NCBI GenBank assembly: GCA_004431415.1
Contig: QPMI01000423.1
Span: 62,001 to 126,000 of the forward strand
From: Cyanophora paradoxa
Taxonomy: Eukaryota; Glaucocystophyceae; Cyanophorales; Cyanophoraceae
Direction: 5' to 3'
Length of the DNA stretch: 64,000 nucleotides
Made by a program: the position numbers and the translations under genes. Below are positions 23,172 through 36,806 of the stretch, one piece after another (within the stretch, counting starts at the first letter, position 1; each line of letters opens with the position of its first letter). The notes under the pieces are model-generated. The model ran no database searches and was not told where the DNA came from. It was given only the letters and a program-made list of their open reading frames with translations.

Positions 23172-26100
23172 CCTATAGCTGTATATAGCCACTGTTGGCC
23201 AGTGGCATGTACGTAGCCTCAGGGGCTTGTAGTGTCGATTATGATCATGATCATGATGACTCATCAATCATGGGCTTCAAGCAAGTCGCGATCGCGATAA
23301 GCGCAATCGGAAATTGATTTGGAATTTGAAGAGGAGACATGTACATGTACAGTTTTTTTCCCGTGATCCCTCGTATATTCAATGATTCAGGAACACCGCA
23401 GTACAGACTCTAGATCTACAGTCTCTACTACAGAGTCTACTATAGCTACGTACGCAGCGGTACGCTACGAGTTATGGCTCTACCGTGTAATACTTATTTA
23501 CTGCGCCACAAATTACTGCCGCCGGTAGGCGCTTTACTGCGCTTCCGAATTACTGCGTTCCATCGGCCTCGAAAACTTTGAAATGCATTATCTGCAATGG
23601 GGGTACAGAGTCATGATCAGTAGTGGTACGTACTACGGCCGCGGTATACTATGATACAGACTCTGAGACTCCTTCCGAGTTCCTGAAGTGGCCAAATATT
23701 AATATACTATACTACTGTAGAATGCAAAACTTTATTAGTCTGAAATTTTGTGCTATTCTTTGATTTGTGATTGCTTTGTTGTCCCTAATATCACTACCTA
23801 CGGGGGGTTCGCCGGCGCCCCACCGTAGTCTCTCAAAAAGAAAAAAATTAGTCTGAAATATTTATTAGTCCGGATCCGGGGTTTTGGCCGCTTTATTACC
23901 TATAGCTAGTAAATATTTATCACTTAAGCTTGGCGCTGAGAGCTTTATTAGCGACCTTCAGCAGGGGGTGCCCCCCGCCCTCCGACCCCCCCCCGGCCCC
24001 CGGGCCCACGGCCCACCGTGGCACGGGCCACGCACATACACTGCGGTCAAAGAAGTGCGGAGAAGAAGGGCGCCGACGAGGTTAAAGCTTAAGGGTGTAC
24101 GTATACCCCTCCTCGCAGCACTGCTTTATTACTCTAAAATCTTTATTAGAGCGGCCTCGCAACTACAGACTACAGTAGCTTGCCCAGGGCTCCTCACATG
24201 TACAGCCGGACCTCAGGCCGCGGGCCTAGCCTAGTAGGGCCTAGGCCTGCCCGGCCGCAGTGCTAGCGCGCGCTGTCACTGGCGGCTGGCCCCGAGTCCC
24301 AGAGTCCGACGGTCCTCCGGGCCCGGGCCCCGATCGCGAGGCCCCCGACTCCCCACTGAGTCCCCAGTGACTCGCAGTGACTCAGTGACTCCCAGTGAGT
24401 CCCCACTGAACTTGAATCCCCATGGCCAGGGCGAGTCGGAGTCTCGGTCCGACTCTCGGAGACTCGGAGCCGCTGAGCCAGCGCTAGCAGCTGCAGCCTG
24501 CAGCCTGTGCAGCCTGCAGGTGCCAGCCTGGCAGTCTCCGAGGCTCAGAGCCGCTGAGCGGCTCAGCCTGAGCCTGCCAGGCTGCAGAGTCAGTGCAGAC
24601 CAAGCTGCCTGCAGAGTCACTGAGTCAGTGCAGACTGCATGCGCAGTCTGCAGATCGACCGTCGGACAGCGAGGCGGGAAGGGCATGCGCAATGACTCAC
24701 TGCCAATAATAATAAGTGCTCAAGCCGGCCGCGGGCTGGCCATGGGCGGTCAAGCGCTTGATCATGATCATGACCGGCTTTTGGCCAGCTCAAGCCGGCT
24801 CAAGCCCTGGCCCGGGGGGGGGCAGGCCTAGGGGAGGGGGGGATCGGCGCGCGGGGGTACTTCGACGCAGCTGCAGGGAATTCGAAGCCGGCGCGGCGCG
24901 CGCGCGCGCCTGCGATCGATGCTATGGCATCGCGACCGTCGGACCGGATGTCGATCCTATGATCTAGAGGTCTGAATTCGAAGAGCGTGCGGGCCGGCAC
25001 CGACGTCGACGTTGCAATTAAATTAAAATATTGCAATTGCGAGCTCCGCGGCGCCGGCCGAGCTTGCCGAGCTCCGAGCTTGCTGAGCTAATTTATAAAT
25101 TAGCAGCTCATAATCAGTGTTTCGATGTGTTTCTTCCGAATTCGAAGCAAAATATATATAAGCGCTAGCTATAGCATTTCGAATTCGCTGCCGCAGTGCG
25201 GGGCTGAGGGCTTGCGGAAGTGTATACGTACCCCCCCTTCGGCTTGCCTCAAGCCGGGCCAAGCGCTTGACCCGGCCAAGTGGCCAATTGCAAGCGCTTC
25301 TCCGGCCGGATCTCTACTCCGGATCCGGCCCTCCGGGATCCCCCCGGCCCCCCCCCCCCCCCCCCCCGCGGGGCCTTAAAAAAACCATTTGGCTGGGGTT
25401 GGCGCGCTCTACAGGCCAATCGGAAGTGAACTAGTGCTGTTGACTGATTGATGAGCTGAAATTAAACCACCGATTTAAATATCTCAATCGCAAGATCTCT
25501 GCTGTACGAATACCGTGTAATTGGGCGCGCGGTCTAGCTAGCTATAGATCTCGGTGAGGACCGGATCGAGGTCCGAAGGGATCTTTTTTGCTCGATTGTT
25601 TTGGAAAATTTGGTGCGCTTCCCGATTCGTCGATAATTAATATTGGAGATCGCTGAGTGGACAGCAATTAATTGCGAAAAAGTTGCAAGTTACTTGCAAG
25701 TTGCAACGTACGTGCGACGTCGCCGAGTCGACGGACCGTCACGGACGCCGACTCGTCGCCGAGTCGCCGACGGTTAACGTTGACGTCGAGTCGAGCTTGA
25801 CGCGGATCTCGTCGACGTCGACGCCGCGGAGTTTTTGAAGGGTGCGAAAGGACCGATCGCGATCGCGATCGCGAGCGCAGACCGACTTTGTTTGTTTCGG
25901 AGGTTTGTGTCAATGATTGAGCTTTGTTTGTGTTTTAATTCGATACTGTCCAGATTGTCCAGATTGAGCTTTGATCGTCTTTTAATTCGATATATACGTA
26001 TATACGGGTGTATATATATATCACTTTTTCATTTGCTTCAATTAAAGCATGCTAGAACTGTGCACGCCGTGAGGCCCGTGACGTGAACGTTAACGGAGGA

Positions 26101-27021
26101 ATTTTCGCCAGATCTAGCTATAGAGTCTTTATTTCGTCCATATTCGTCAAACCTGCGCGTGCACTTTGACGCGTACGATAATTTGATACTCGAACTGAAC
26201 TAAAATTGTGCATAGGGTACTACCGGAAATTAAAGGCTTTTTTTTTGGTAAATTACCGGCCACAGTCTCTAGACACCAGCACTGCGGGGGCTGCCCAGGG
26301 GGCCTAAAGACAAAAAAGCAAAATAACTAAGACAAGAGCAAGGAAATTAAAGTCAGTAAAACTCAGTGACTCCGAGGCTCATATAGATTTGCGGAAAGTT
26401 GCCGGAAACTTACTAAGTTAAAGGCGCCCGTTCGCATACATATATATACGTACCCCTCAGATCAGCAGCTCAGCAGCCTCGAGCTCAGGCCCTCAGCTAC
26501 ATGCATATGTAGTATGTACAGCTGCCGGGGGCCCCGGGCCCGGGGCCCGTCCTGCCAGTGCATGCCATGATGCGCAGGAGCACTGCGGCAGCTGTAGCTA
26601 CCAGTACCGTAGTACTAGGCTATAACTAGTGGTACGGGTATACGTAGTGCGCTGACCAGGCCTAGGGCGACGTCCGACGGTCGAATCGAAGACGGGCACA
26701 CTAGTACTTTATCTTGCTTGCAAGTTGCAACGTACGCGTTCATTGACCGACCGAGTCGATCGAGCCAAGGAGACGGGAAGCACAGTATGGCTTCGATGGA
26801 CGTCGACGCGCCCGGCAGCGGATTCGGACGGCCGCGGGCTTCGTGATATACAGGCGTCGACGTCCCGACGGTCGCGAATTCGGCGCACGCCTAGCGCCTA
26901 TGGCCAGCAGCGGTCGGCGCACTTTATAGCAGCTCTTATGCGTATGGACACCGCGGCCACCGCAAGCTTCGCGGCTCGTCGGACCCTTTGAATTGCAGGC
27001 CAGCTGCAGGCCTAGGCCTCG
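23172..27021. other. gene-poor repeat-bearing region
   Basis: Less GC-rich than the flanking genes. It contains short degenerate repeats of GAGTCACT/AGTGACTC (about 24310-24640), CAGCCTGCAG-type repeats (about 24490-24620), a poly-C run (about 25347-25370) and many palindromes such as TGATCA and ATCGCGAT. I see no spliced coding pattern here. Confidence 0.5.
23749..23847 (+). repeat. dispersed hairpin + poly-A element, copy 1
   Basis: Reads TTTGATTTGTGATTGCTTTG, then TAATATCACTACCTACGG, a G/C hairpin closing with CCGTAG, TCTCTCAAAAA and an A-rich tail. Copies recur at 39544-39640 and 39861-39896. A 3' A-tail after a hairpin suggests a retroposed element, plus-oriented. Confidence 0.6.
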
Positions 27022-30000
27022 ATGAACGCGCAATTGCAACAGCGAGAGGCCGCCCTCGCAAGAGCGTTGCCGTATCTGCCAGCGGGATTGTTCCGGCACG
27101 CCCTCCCCCAGCTGCAGCAGCTACGCGATGGAGCAAAGGCCACTGTCGCCTCGATCAAAGGCGCTGCTCTCTTCGTTGACGGTGCGCCTGTCCCCCGGCC
27201 CGCGCGCGGGGCGTGGAAGCTCGAAGCTATAAATGCCACGTGCACGGTGGTCCCATGCATAATCCATCTTTGAGCTACAGATCTAGATTCGCTTGCATTT
27301 CCATCTGCACATGCCAGGCAGCGGCCTATCCCATGACATGTATGCGTGCGACAGTGGCTGGCTTCAGCTCGCTTGCACGGAACTTGACGCGCTCCGACTC
27401 GCAAGGCGCCGCGGAGAAGGTGCGCACGCCGTCAGCATGATCATGGCCGAGTGGACTGGATTCCAGCTTCAGGATACAGATCTAGAGCCGGCGCCGGCGC
27501 CGGCGCCAGATCTAGAGATTTAATATCGATGATCATGACTATGCATATGATCTGTCGACGTCGACGGCATAGTGTGTTGCGGTCAAACCGCGGCCGCGCG
27601 CAACCGTACGCTTATGATTAGCCGTACGGATAGTAGTTGAAGCTGACGTTAAACGCGGCAATCGTGACGCGCATGCGCAGCTCGCATCAACACTGAACGA
27701 GTACTTTCTGGAGCTTGTCAGCCGCCTGCATGCGCGTGGGGCAGAAATTATCCTGTTTGGTGAGTGCGCGTGCGCGTGCTCGCGGACGCACGCGCGCTCC
27801 TTACGAACACGGGTGCACTTGTGCATTGAAGCGGGTGATGCTCTACTGGCGTTCATCCCGGCGGGCGCGGAAACGCCAATTCAAAGAACGGTCGCTCTGG
27901 CCGTCGAGGCTGCGATCGACATTCGGGCAATATCTTTCGCGCAAAGCCGAGAAAAACTCTGCGCTCACACGGGTCCGCCCCAGCCTTCGTATTCGATTCG
28001 CAATTTCTCCACAGATTGCGGTTTCTCATTTATAATCATCACGATCACGACGGCAGGGGTTGGTGTGGGCGAGCTGGAGATGTATGTGCTCCATGGAAGT
28101 GAGCGCAGAGCGGAGGTCCTCTTCTCCGGGGACGTTATTGCGGAGGGTGCCCACGCCATTAATATTCCAGTTCTAAAGTGCGCAGAGTGCGTGTGCGATG
28201 CGGGCCTCATGCGCGAACGTATGCGCGCAGTGTGCGAAGCTCAGCGGGCATCGAAGGAGACAGACATCGTCCTAACTTCCAAGGCGTTTGAAATGACTCG
28301 CGAAAGGCTCAACCTCAAAGCCGAGGTTCTACACGGGCTCCGCCGGCTCGTCTTGCCGCCGGCGAGCGCGTACCTTCACCAGAAGCAGCTGCAGGCCACC
28401 AAGCTCCCTGCGCCGCAACGAGATCTAGAGACGAGGCAAAATATTAATGAGTCCCGGACGTGTGGCTGCGGGGCCCCGGCGCTTCTGTGGCACCGAAAAG
28501 AAGCGAAATCAATATCCACGTCGCTTCTTTCACCTTTGACAGAGCAAATTTTGCTGCTCGCACCTCGTACGCCCACCTTTAGCCACTTTACCAATAAAAT
28601 CCAGTCTCCCGGCCTGTAACGCGACGCCGCGTGCGCAGCGGCGGTTGCCGACGGCGATGCGCACGAGTTCTGGGCGAACGACATCAGAACCGTCTTTATT
28701 GTGTTTGGTGCGCGTTCCGGCTATTCGCAAACTACCAGGTGGAGCTGATCGGAAGCCACTCTGTGCCAAGCCTCCATTCCGGAACTCGATGTGGACGCGG
28801 CAGCCGGCGCCCTTGAGCTGGAGGCGCAACATGCGCACGCCGATTCGACCGCACAGGAACAGAGTTCAGAGCGCGTCACTCAGTTTGGGCAGGCACGTAC
28901 CCCTATTATAATTACGAGCAATGAAATCAATATATTAAAGGGCGTGTTGAGAAGCCATGGCTCATATTGGAGCGCGCGGCGCTGCAGGTCGTGCGGGCCG
29001 TTCATCGAGTCGCGGCGGAATTCGGTGGCAGCGTCAACAAGATAATGGTGGATGACAAGGTGCGATCACGATCACGACTCTACGTATACGTACTATTTCC
29101 GAACGTGCGCTCGTACACAGGGTGCCTCGGCGATTATCGCCTTCGGTCTCCCTGGCAACGCACACGAAGACGGTGCGAAATGTTTAACATTTGCTGGGCA
29201 TGTGCACATGACCATATAGAGTTCGGAGCATTCGCGCTATGTACGCGCGGTTGGATCCGATGATCCCCTGGCTGGCTGGCCATGCATATGGCTGCCTGCA
29301 CTGGGCCCTGCAGCTGCTCGAGCTCATCCCAGCGTAGATGCGGAGCGGGCGGTTCGAGCGGCGCTGGCCCTCCAGTCGTGGTTCAAGCAGGGCACGTCGC
29401 CCTTCGCCTGCGGGGTTCGCGATCGCACATTCGCTGCAGCTGCGAGGGCTCAGCGAGCCGCTCGCGTCCCGCGCAGATTGCGGCGGGGCGAACGTTTTGC
29501 GGTTCATTAGGAGCCCCTTGCCGGAAGGAGTATGCTCTCATCGGTGCGCCCGCCGCCCGCGCGGCTGCGCTCGGTCGCGGCCGGTGCCGACGAGCGGCGC
29601 GCAGGTGATTCGGTGGTGCGCGCGCCCTTAAGCTTAAGCTTGCTTTATAGCTATTTGCAGCTGCGATTGGATTAAAATTGCTACTTGGCAAGATTTCACG
29701 AATTTCTGCAAGCTATTCCGGATCCGCAGTCGTCATTCACCGTTGCATTCAGAACTTGGCGGCGCGCCTCATGCAACTGGGGAGGACGAACGTATTCTCG
29801 AATTCGTCCGCAATGCCAGACGGGAATACAACACATGCACAGCAGGAAGTGCTGTGCGACGACAGCATCGTGGCGGCAGTCGCATCACGCGGCCGATCTC
29901 CAGTGAGCTCTTCGAATTCATGCGTGTGAATGCATTTGAGATCATAATCGCGTAATTCGTTCGTACAGGGCTTTTCTTTTGAGGCGCTGCCAGCAATGCG

Positions 30001-33000
30001 CGCAAAAGGATTTGCAGAGCCGATTCCCGTTTACCGCGCATGCGCGCGGGCAGGGGAGTCAACGCCAGGGGCATCCAAGGTCAACGCAAGGACGCATATT
30101 CCCATCACTGGTACCTCAGCTGTGATTGCGAGTCATTCAGCGTCCTCCCTGTTCGGACGGTGCGGTCCGGCGCACTTCGCGATCGAGCTAAATTCTCCAT
30201 GCCCCCATCTTGCTCGACCCGAATTCGAATGCGGCGCCTGTACATGTGCAGAGAAGCCGAGCTAGAAACGGCGATGAGGGCCGTCGAAATGCTGGCGACG
30301 CACGGCAGCGGCTCGACGCTCGTCTTCGAAGGCGACCCCGGGCTCGGCAAGAGTCGCTTGCTTCGCGAGCTGGAGCGCGCCTGCGCGAGCCGCGGAATAC
30401 TTGTCCTGAGCTCCGCCGCCGGGGCGGTCGAGGTCTGCGCGCGACCTGCAATTTCTTATCGTCGCCGGTTTCAAAAGCTAAACTCGCCTCGCGATCGCCT
30501 ATCTTCAGGAGTCGACCCCGCTATGGGTGCTCCGTGGTATCCTCTCTTCCATAGCGGACACGTCGACCAGGGGGGCGCTTCGATCGAGCCTTCAGAACCG
30601 CTGCCTCGTCTCCGCGGCTGATATTGACCTCCTGTGGACGAACCTGTTCGGGCTTTCGTCTGGTGCGTGACTGCAGGCCACTTTGTTTTCATTCGATCGC
30701 TTTCGCCAACGTTAACGCCAAAAGCTGTAGACGCGGAAGACTCTTCGCCTGTGAAGGAGATGAATTTGAAGGGGGAGAACGCGCCGCTGGACACGAGCGC
30801 GAGTGCCGAAGACGGCCAAAGCGCCAATGGGCAAGCCAGCGGAAGGCAACGGCGGCTCTCCTACCAGAGCATGCATGGGTCGGCGTCCCGTCGCCGGCTC
30901 GTTCTCGACAGCAGCGTCATCAACGCCTCGTTCTCGAAATCTTCGCGGCGTCTATTTGGCGTCGGCCTCCTCATGCGCCTGTCAAGCGCTCTCTCTCGGT
31001 GCCGAACCACGCCGATAATCGATATCGGCCGCTCCCTTTTTTGGTCTTTCAACCGCCTGAGATGTGCCGCGCCGTTCAACGGTTGTTTGCAGGCTTTTCC
31101 AAGCGCTCGAGTGCGAGGATATTCAATCTAGGAGGAAGCTCGCTCTGTTTATCGAGGTTCGAGCGTGTTTAATTTCTTGTACCCGCGCGGGTTGGCCCTT
31201 GGCTTAGCTTTTTTTTTCTGCCCCTCAGGACTCGCACTGGTGTGCAGTGCTTTCTTTTGAATATATATCCCGCGTCGACGTCGTCTAGTATTATTATTGT
31301 GGAACGAACTGCGAGTCGACGTCCCCCGTCGATTTAACTTCTCGTGCGCGTATAGGATGGATTCCTCGAGCTGGTTTGTTGTCCGCTGCATCCGCGACAC
31401 CTGCCCCCGTTTGCTGGTGCGCTTCTGCTTGGAGACTTGAGCATCTAAAGGCATTTTTCATAGTGATTCGCGATCGTTGAAACCGTCTCAACCTTGCTTA
31501 TCCAGCTGGTCATTTCCGCACGCCCGAAGGCCGACCCGTCGAGAGACTACCTCCTCTTATCCGGGCAACTCCAACTCCCGAACGACTTCGTCGACGAAAA
31601 CTCTGGCGACTCGGGCAATCAGATGGCGGTCCGGATGCGTTCCGAGAATGATGATCATGACGCAAATGCGGCTTCTACGCTTGAGACGGAGCTCGAGGAT
31701 CCAGACAAAGTTACGGCGATTAACGGCTCTCCGATGAAGTCGTTCACAGCAAAGACGCGGGAGAACTCCCTACGATCCATCAGTCTTCCTCCGCTGAAAG
31801 CACCTCCGCGAGTGACGCTTCTGAAGCTCAATCCTCTCTCAGAAGCGGCTTCCTATGATCTTCTCATGGTGCGTAGAACTTCAGTAACATGTAGAAAAAC
31901 GTTTGCAGCTGTCGCCCGTATCCGAGTGATCGATGGGCGCTTTACGATTTGCAGAACCTGTCGGATCGGATGTCGCTATCCTGGCCAGAGGTGCGTGCCG
32001 CAGTAGGAATATAGAATGGCCGTGAAAGGGTTGTAGCCTGCAGACTGGCTTTAATACGCACGCGATCTCGCGCAGGGTGTCGTTGGATTAGTTCTGTCCA
32101 AGGCAGCTGGCGTGCCACTCTTTCTCGTGGAGCTCTGCCGTCAACAGGTGCGCCACACAGCCATTAAATATTTATGATAAATATTATTCGATCAATGCAC
32201 GGAGCATGGGATTTGTGTTTGCCTGTTTAATTATAACGGGTCTACGTCATCTTTGCAATTGATGCGGAAACCTTGCAGGTGGCGGGGGGCGATGCTGCAC
32301 TCGAGCTCGGCTCCGGTGTCTTCCAAGTGCCGGATACGATCCAACAAATTGTCCTCTCCCGCGTTGACAACCTGCCTTCCGCTGCAAATGAGAGTCCGCT
32401 TCGATTATTCTGCTTAATTGAGCTCCACTCTTCTTGTTTTTAACGCGCAATCACTGAAGGCTGTGCTCAAGCTCATGTCTGTCATCGGGATTAACTTCAC
32501 GTGCGAGGCGGTCATCGCGGCCGACCCGAGCGGCCTAAGTGCCGCCGCTGTGCACAAGTCCTTCCGACAGCTCTGCAGGGCCGGTCTCATTGGGGTGGGC
32601 GTCTTTTCTGCTTCGCGGTCGCTGAAAGTGCGTCCTATGGTGATGAGGGCGATCGCGATCGTGTGCAGGCGGCGAAGGGTCGGTTGTCCCTCTCGACAAC
32701 CCCGAACCCAGAATTCGGCTCCATCCCGGAGGGCGTGGAGGGCAACGTCGTGGACGACACGCCGGCCTCTCCGTCGTCCGTCGGCTGGCCGAGCCCGGGC
32801 AAGCCCTTCGTCTTCCTCCACGCCCTCGTGTGCGACGCGGTCTACGGGTCCATGTCGAACGCCATGAGGCGCGACGTGCACCGCCGCGTTGCGCGGTGGA
32901 CCGAGGCTTGTGGCGGCGTGGGCAGCGACGACCCCGCTGTCCTGATGGTCCACTGGCGCGAGGCCGGCGAGCCGAAGCGGTTCGCCGAGTGCCTCGGCCG

Positions 33001-35806
33001 AGCGGCCAGACGGGCCTACCACAAAAACGCGCTTCCGGAGGCCAAGAGGTGCCCAATTCATGTCAACGCGCGCGTATACGTACCTTACAAATATATTCCC
33101 GTTGTTCCTGTCTCACGTCGTTTGCGTGCAGGCTGTTCTGTGAGCTGGTGGCAACCATCGACACACTCAAGCTCGCTGGCCCCAACTCTTCCCCGCTCCC
33201 ATCGGCGCTACGGCCATCGAAACACGTGTCCTTGCGGGAGGCCGATTCTCGCGACAGCGCGAGGGTCGATGAGCGGGACTACGAACGGTGGCGCACGACC
33301 CGCGCGGGCGCGCTTCGGCACTGGGCCTTCGCCGAATTCTTCAGCGGGAACGACGCCATCGCGGGAGCTCTTGCGGTCGCGTGCATTGAAGGCCTCGGGG
33401 AGCGCTTGCCGAGCAAGCCCGCGACAGCTCTGGACTTGTTCCGTGCGCGCTTCCGGCCGCCCGAACTATCATCATGATCATATAATTACTGTTGTCCCGC
33501 CCACTCAATGCATATGCGTGAAACCGCTTGGGCAGGCGCGCTGTTCTATCTGGTCAAGACTCTGCGAAAATACGGCAAAGCTGAGGCTCGGCCGACGACG
33601 CGGCCGCACGGTCAGCACTGGCTCCAGCGACCCGAGCGTGGGCAGATGCGCGAGGCCTTAATGGAAAGCCTACTCGTCTGCGCGTGGTTCGTGAGCTTGA
33701 ACTTTTTCGTGCGGGGGCGTGAGCTGAACTGCTGTTACAACCCAGGATCGGATTGCGGAAGGAAACTTTCGAGGGCAGGGGGGGCTTCGCTTGGGTCATT
33801 AAATGCATCACTCGCGCCCTCGAAATATCCGAGGGGACCCCGGAAGAGGTTCGCTGTAGTATCCGCTGCTGTCTCACAATATCAAGCACCCAATCGCAAC
33901 AATCTCCGACGCTCGTGTTCCTTACTGCATGATACTTTCTGTCCGATTCGTCGTTACAATTGACGTTTCTCTACGCCAGATGCTCGGCGTTGCAGACGCA
34001 CGCGTGCTCGCGAACTTTTCCTCCTACATCCAGCCTATCGGCTTCCCCATCCAGGCCCAGCGCTTCCTGGCGCGGGCGCACGCGCTGTCGGAGACCTTGG
34101 GGAACGACTCGGCCCGGAGCGTGATTCTGAACCACTCGGCAATGCAGTTCTCCCGCGACGGGCGCTACGCAGAGGCGGCGGCCCTGTTCCGACGTGCCGC
34201 GATGCAGCCGAGGTGTGTGCGCGCGCGCGCGGGCCGAATCCGGAGCCTGTTCAACGCTTCCAATTTATATCATAACCGCACGCGATATCCCACCGTCCGC
34301 AGCCCACAGCCCAACAGTCACGAGTTCTTTGTAACGGGCGCCGTTCCCCTACTTTTCATAGTGCGCGCATTTCAAATTCGCAACGCAGTATATCGCGCGA
34401 CCGATATTTGCGCCACCATCAACCTTCCACGACGTCTGCTCTCTGACGAATTTCGATCAGGGCTCCCTTGAAGAGGCGAGGGGCATGCTAGAGGACGCGA
34501 AGGTCTTCGCGAGCCGCCTCGGAGTGGACCGGTACGGGGCCGTTCTAGCCTCGATGGTCGGCGCCCTGTTGCATGTGCGCGATCCCATGCCAGGCTGCAG
34601 CGCTAGCTGCATAAAATTTTTAAAGACGCGCGGCTGCTCGCTCCGCCCTCGCTGACGGGTCGAGCGGGGCAGGTGATGGCCGGCCGTGACGCGCAGGCCG
34701 CCGCCCAAGTCCAGGTGGCAGAAGAGGTGTCCGAATTAAACGTTTCTTGAACATGTGCACGTGGCCATCGCCGAATATTTATGCTCGAATGACACACAGG
34801 CTATCCGCGAGAATGCGTCTTTGCGCTGGTGCGGGCTTGCAATTATATGGGGATTTTTCTGCTCGCTTTTCTCAAGATCGCCTTCGTCTGCACAGGTGGG
34901 CGGTCGAACTCGTGCGCGTTTGCAAGGTGCACCCGATGCATATGTGGTCCTGTATCCCTCGAGCTCTCTCCGCCTCTTTGCGAGCCGCGCGGCAGCTGGT
35001 CCTTGCCTGGAGAAAGGGGGACAAGCTTCTTGCGGCGGAGTGCGTTGAGGCGGCCAGAGCCATCTGGCTCCAGGACCGCAAGACATTGTCCTGGGTGGCC
35101 CTCCGTGCGCCCGTCTAAAATTAACACTCGAGTTCCGCCGCGCATGTGCTGATTTTCGAATTCGCCTTTGCCCACGCGAGCAGTGCTCCCCGTGATTGTG
35201 GTCGACTACGCTCTGGCGTCTCGCGCGGAGGCCCGCGCCGCGCTGGCGGCCGCAGAGGCCGCCTCCTCTTCGTCCCGCCGCGGAATCCGAAGTCGAATCG
35301 CGTCCCTCTTCGGCCTCGGCTGCCGCGTGGCGACCGGCCAGCCTCCCGCGGTCGCGAGCGCCGTCTCGCCGCTCGACGTGCAAGCGCACGCGCACGCGCA
35401 CTCCGTCAGCGTGCGAGACGCCGCCCTCGCGTCGAAGAAGGCAGACCTCTTCGCGCGGCAGATGGTCTCTATGATGGAGGAGGATTGCCGGCGGCGCCTC
35501 CCCACCCTCGCCCCTTTCTGCGAGCTCGCCCGGGCCGAAGAGCCGGGCCTGGCCCCCGCCCGGCGCCTCCAGCACCTTCGCACGGCCCGCGACGCGTTCG
35601 GGCGACTCGGGATGCGGCCCTTCGAAGCTCTGGCCTGGCTTCGGCTCTCTCGTGCCGAGCCCCGTGCGGCAGCGGCCGCGGAGGCCGCGGCGGCGGCAGT
35701 GCGGATCGCGGAAGAGACGGGCATGTTCATTCCTGCCCTGCGCCGCCCGGCAGCTGCGGCCGTGCCCTGGTCTGGCGATCGCGAGTACGTTTCCATTTGG
35801 GTGTGA
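27022..35806 (+). CDS. soluble-type class III adenylyl cyclase (ADCY10-like)
   Basis: Many-exon gene whose order matches animal sAC: two cyclase domains, an NTPase module, then helical repeats. It should convert ATP to cAMP. C1: exons 27022-27181 (IKGAALFVD), 27355-27419 (VAGFSSLARNL), 27681-27759 (LNEYFLELVSRLHARGAEII), 27832-27972 (AGDALLAFIPAGAETPIQRT), 28057-28146 and about 28231 onward (CEAQRASKETDIVLTSKAF). Both metal-binding Asp positions (FVDVAGF; AGDALL) are present. C2: about 28640-28708 (NDIRTVFIVF), about 28961-29059 (NKIMVDDK), 29121-29172 (GASAIIAFGLPGN), 29338 onward, 29477 onward (RTFCGSLGAPCRKEYALI) and about 29730 (QNLAARLMQLG, keeping the Asn-Arg pair). Link: SFEALPAMRAKGF (about 29970). 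NTPase Walker A FEGDPGLGKSRLL (about 30330). Later exons include ESTPLWVLRGILSSIAD (30509-30662), VPLFLVELCRQQ (about 32120), VLKLMSVIGINFTCEAV (about 32460) and FVFLHALVCDAVYGSM (about 32810). A TPR-like tail runs to 35.8 kb. The 3' end is uncertain because a GTACGT donor lies just before the stop. Confidence 0.85.
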
Positions 35807-36108
35807 TCACAATTTCGAGCTCCTCATTTTTTCGCGGTAGACACGTTAGGGCGCTTGCTTTATATAATTATAATACGTATGGACACGTGCACAGTAGTCG
35901 CTATAGTAGAGAAACTCGCACGACCGTCGTTTTCTTGAGCTTTGCCAAGCGGCCTTCTTTTTCTAGTTCGCAGTTGTCGAGTGTTGCAAGTTTTTCTAGT
36001 TTTTTACTGATTTCCGTAGTGTTGCAATTTGAGTGTAGCTGTAATAGTTTTTCTAGGCTTCGACAAGAAACTCACCAAATACAGATGGTTTGTTGAGTGG
36101 CTTATATA

Positions 36109-36806
36109 CTAGGGGCCCGGCCGCGTTTGGCGCGCCGGGGGTGCAAGGGGGGAATCGGGATCTAATGAAAGAGTAGTAGTGGCACGAACATGCACGGGGC
36201 AGCCATGCAAAACCGCCGCGTGACACCCCAGCGCCGCGCGAAGGAGAGGCCCGGAGAGCTCAGATCTACAGCTAGAGCCAAGCAAAATTTAGAGGAGACA
36301 GCTGGGAGAAGTGGTTGACATGCAAAAACCGCCGCGTGACACCCCAGCGCCGCGCGAAGGAGAGGCTAGCAAAATTTAGAGGAGACAGCTGGGAGAAGTG
36401 GTTGCCATGCAAAACCGCCGCGTGACACCCCAGCGCCGCGCGAAGGAGAGGCCCGGAGATCTCAGATCTACAGCTAGAGCCTAGATATTGGTTTTCCCCG
36501 AGTTCCTGCAGACCGCCGGGCAACCTGCTCGAGAGTCGCGTTCTGACTGCAGCTGCAGACTGGAGAGAGGAGAGGAGAGCTGTCGCGAAGAGACGAGAAG
36601 ACGGAAAGAGAGAACTTCGGAAAACTGGTTTTCCCCCTCGAAAACCGCTTTTTGCGTGCACGCTCCCAGCGACAAACACGTGTCGCGACCCCATTTTGGC
36701 TCATTTTTTTCCCGCGTTGCACACTGGACCTCGAAAACGGCCTCATAGAAGAATTTTGGCTGAAGCGAGGGAACGGGAAGCAAGGGGGTCCCCTTCCCCC
36801 CTTGCA
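36109..36806. mobile_element. putative non-autonomous element, copy 1
   Basis: Begins CTAGGGGCCCGGCCGCG. The motif TGCAAGGGGGGAA (36142-36154) is repeated in perfect inversion as TTCCCCCCTTGCA at 36794-36806. Shared internal blocks with copy 2 are GAGAAGTGGTTGCCATGCA, ACTGGACCTCGAAAACGGCC and GGCTGAAGCGAGGGAACGGG. It has no coding capacity. Confidence 0.5.
36204..36480. repeat. three near-tandem repeat copies
   Basis: A 47-bp block containing ACCGCCGCGTGACACCCC and GCGCGAAGGAGAGGC occurs at about 36204, 36319 and 36406. The linker AATTTAGAGGAGACAGCTGG occurs twice. Inside element copy 1. Confidence 0.85.

Noticed and set aside
36204-36480. Three repeats considered as a CRISPR or centromeric satellite
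   Set aside because: Only three copies with unequal spacing (115 and 87 bp), contained inside one inverted-repeat element.
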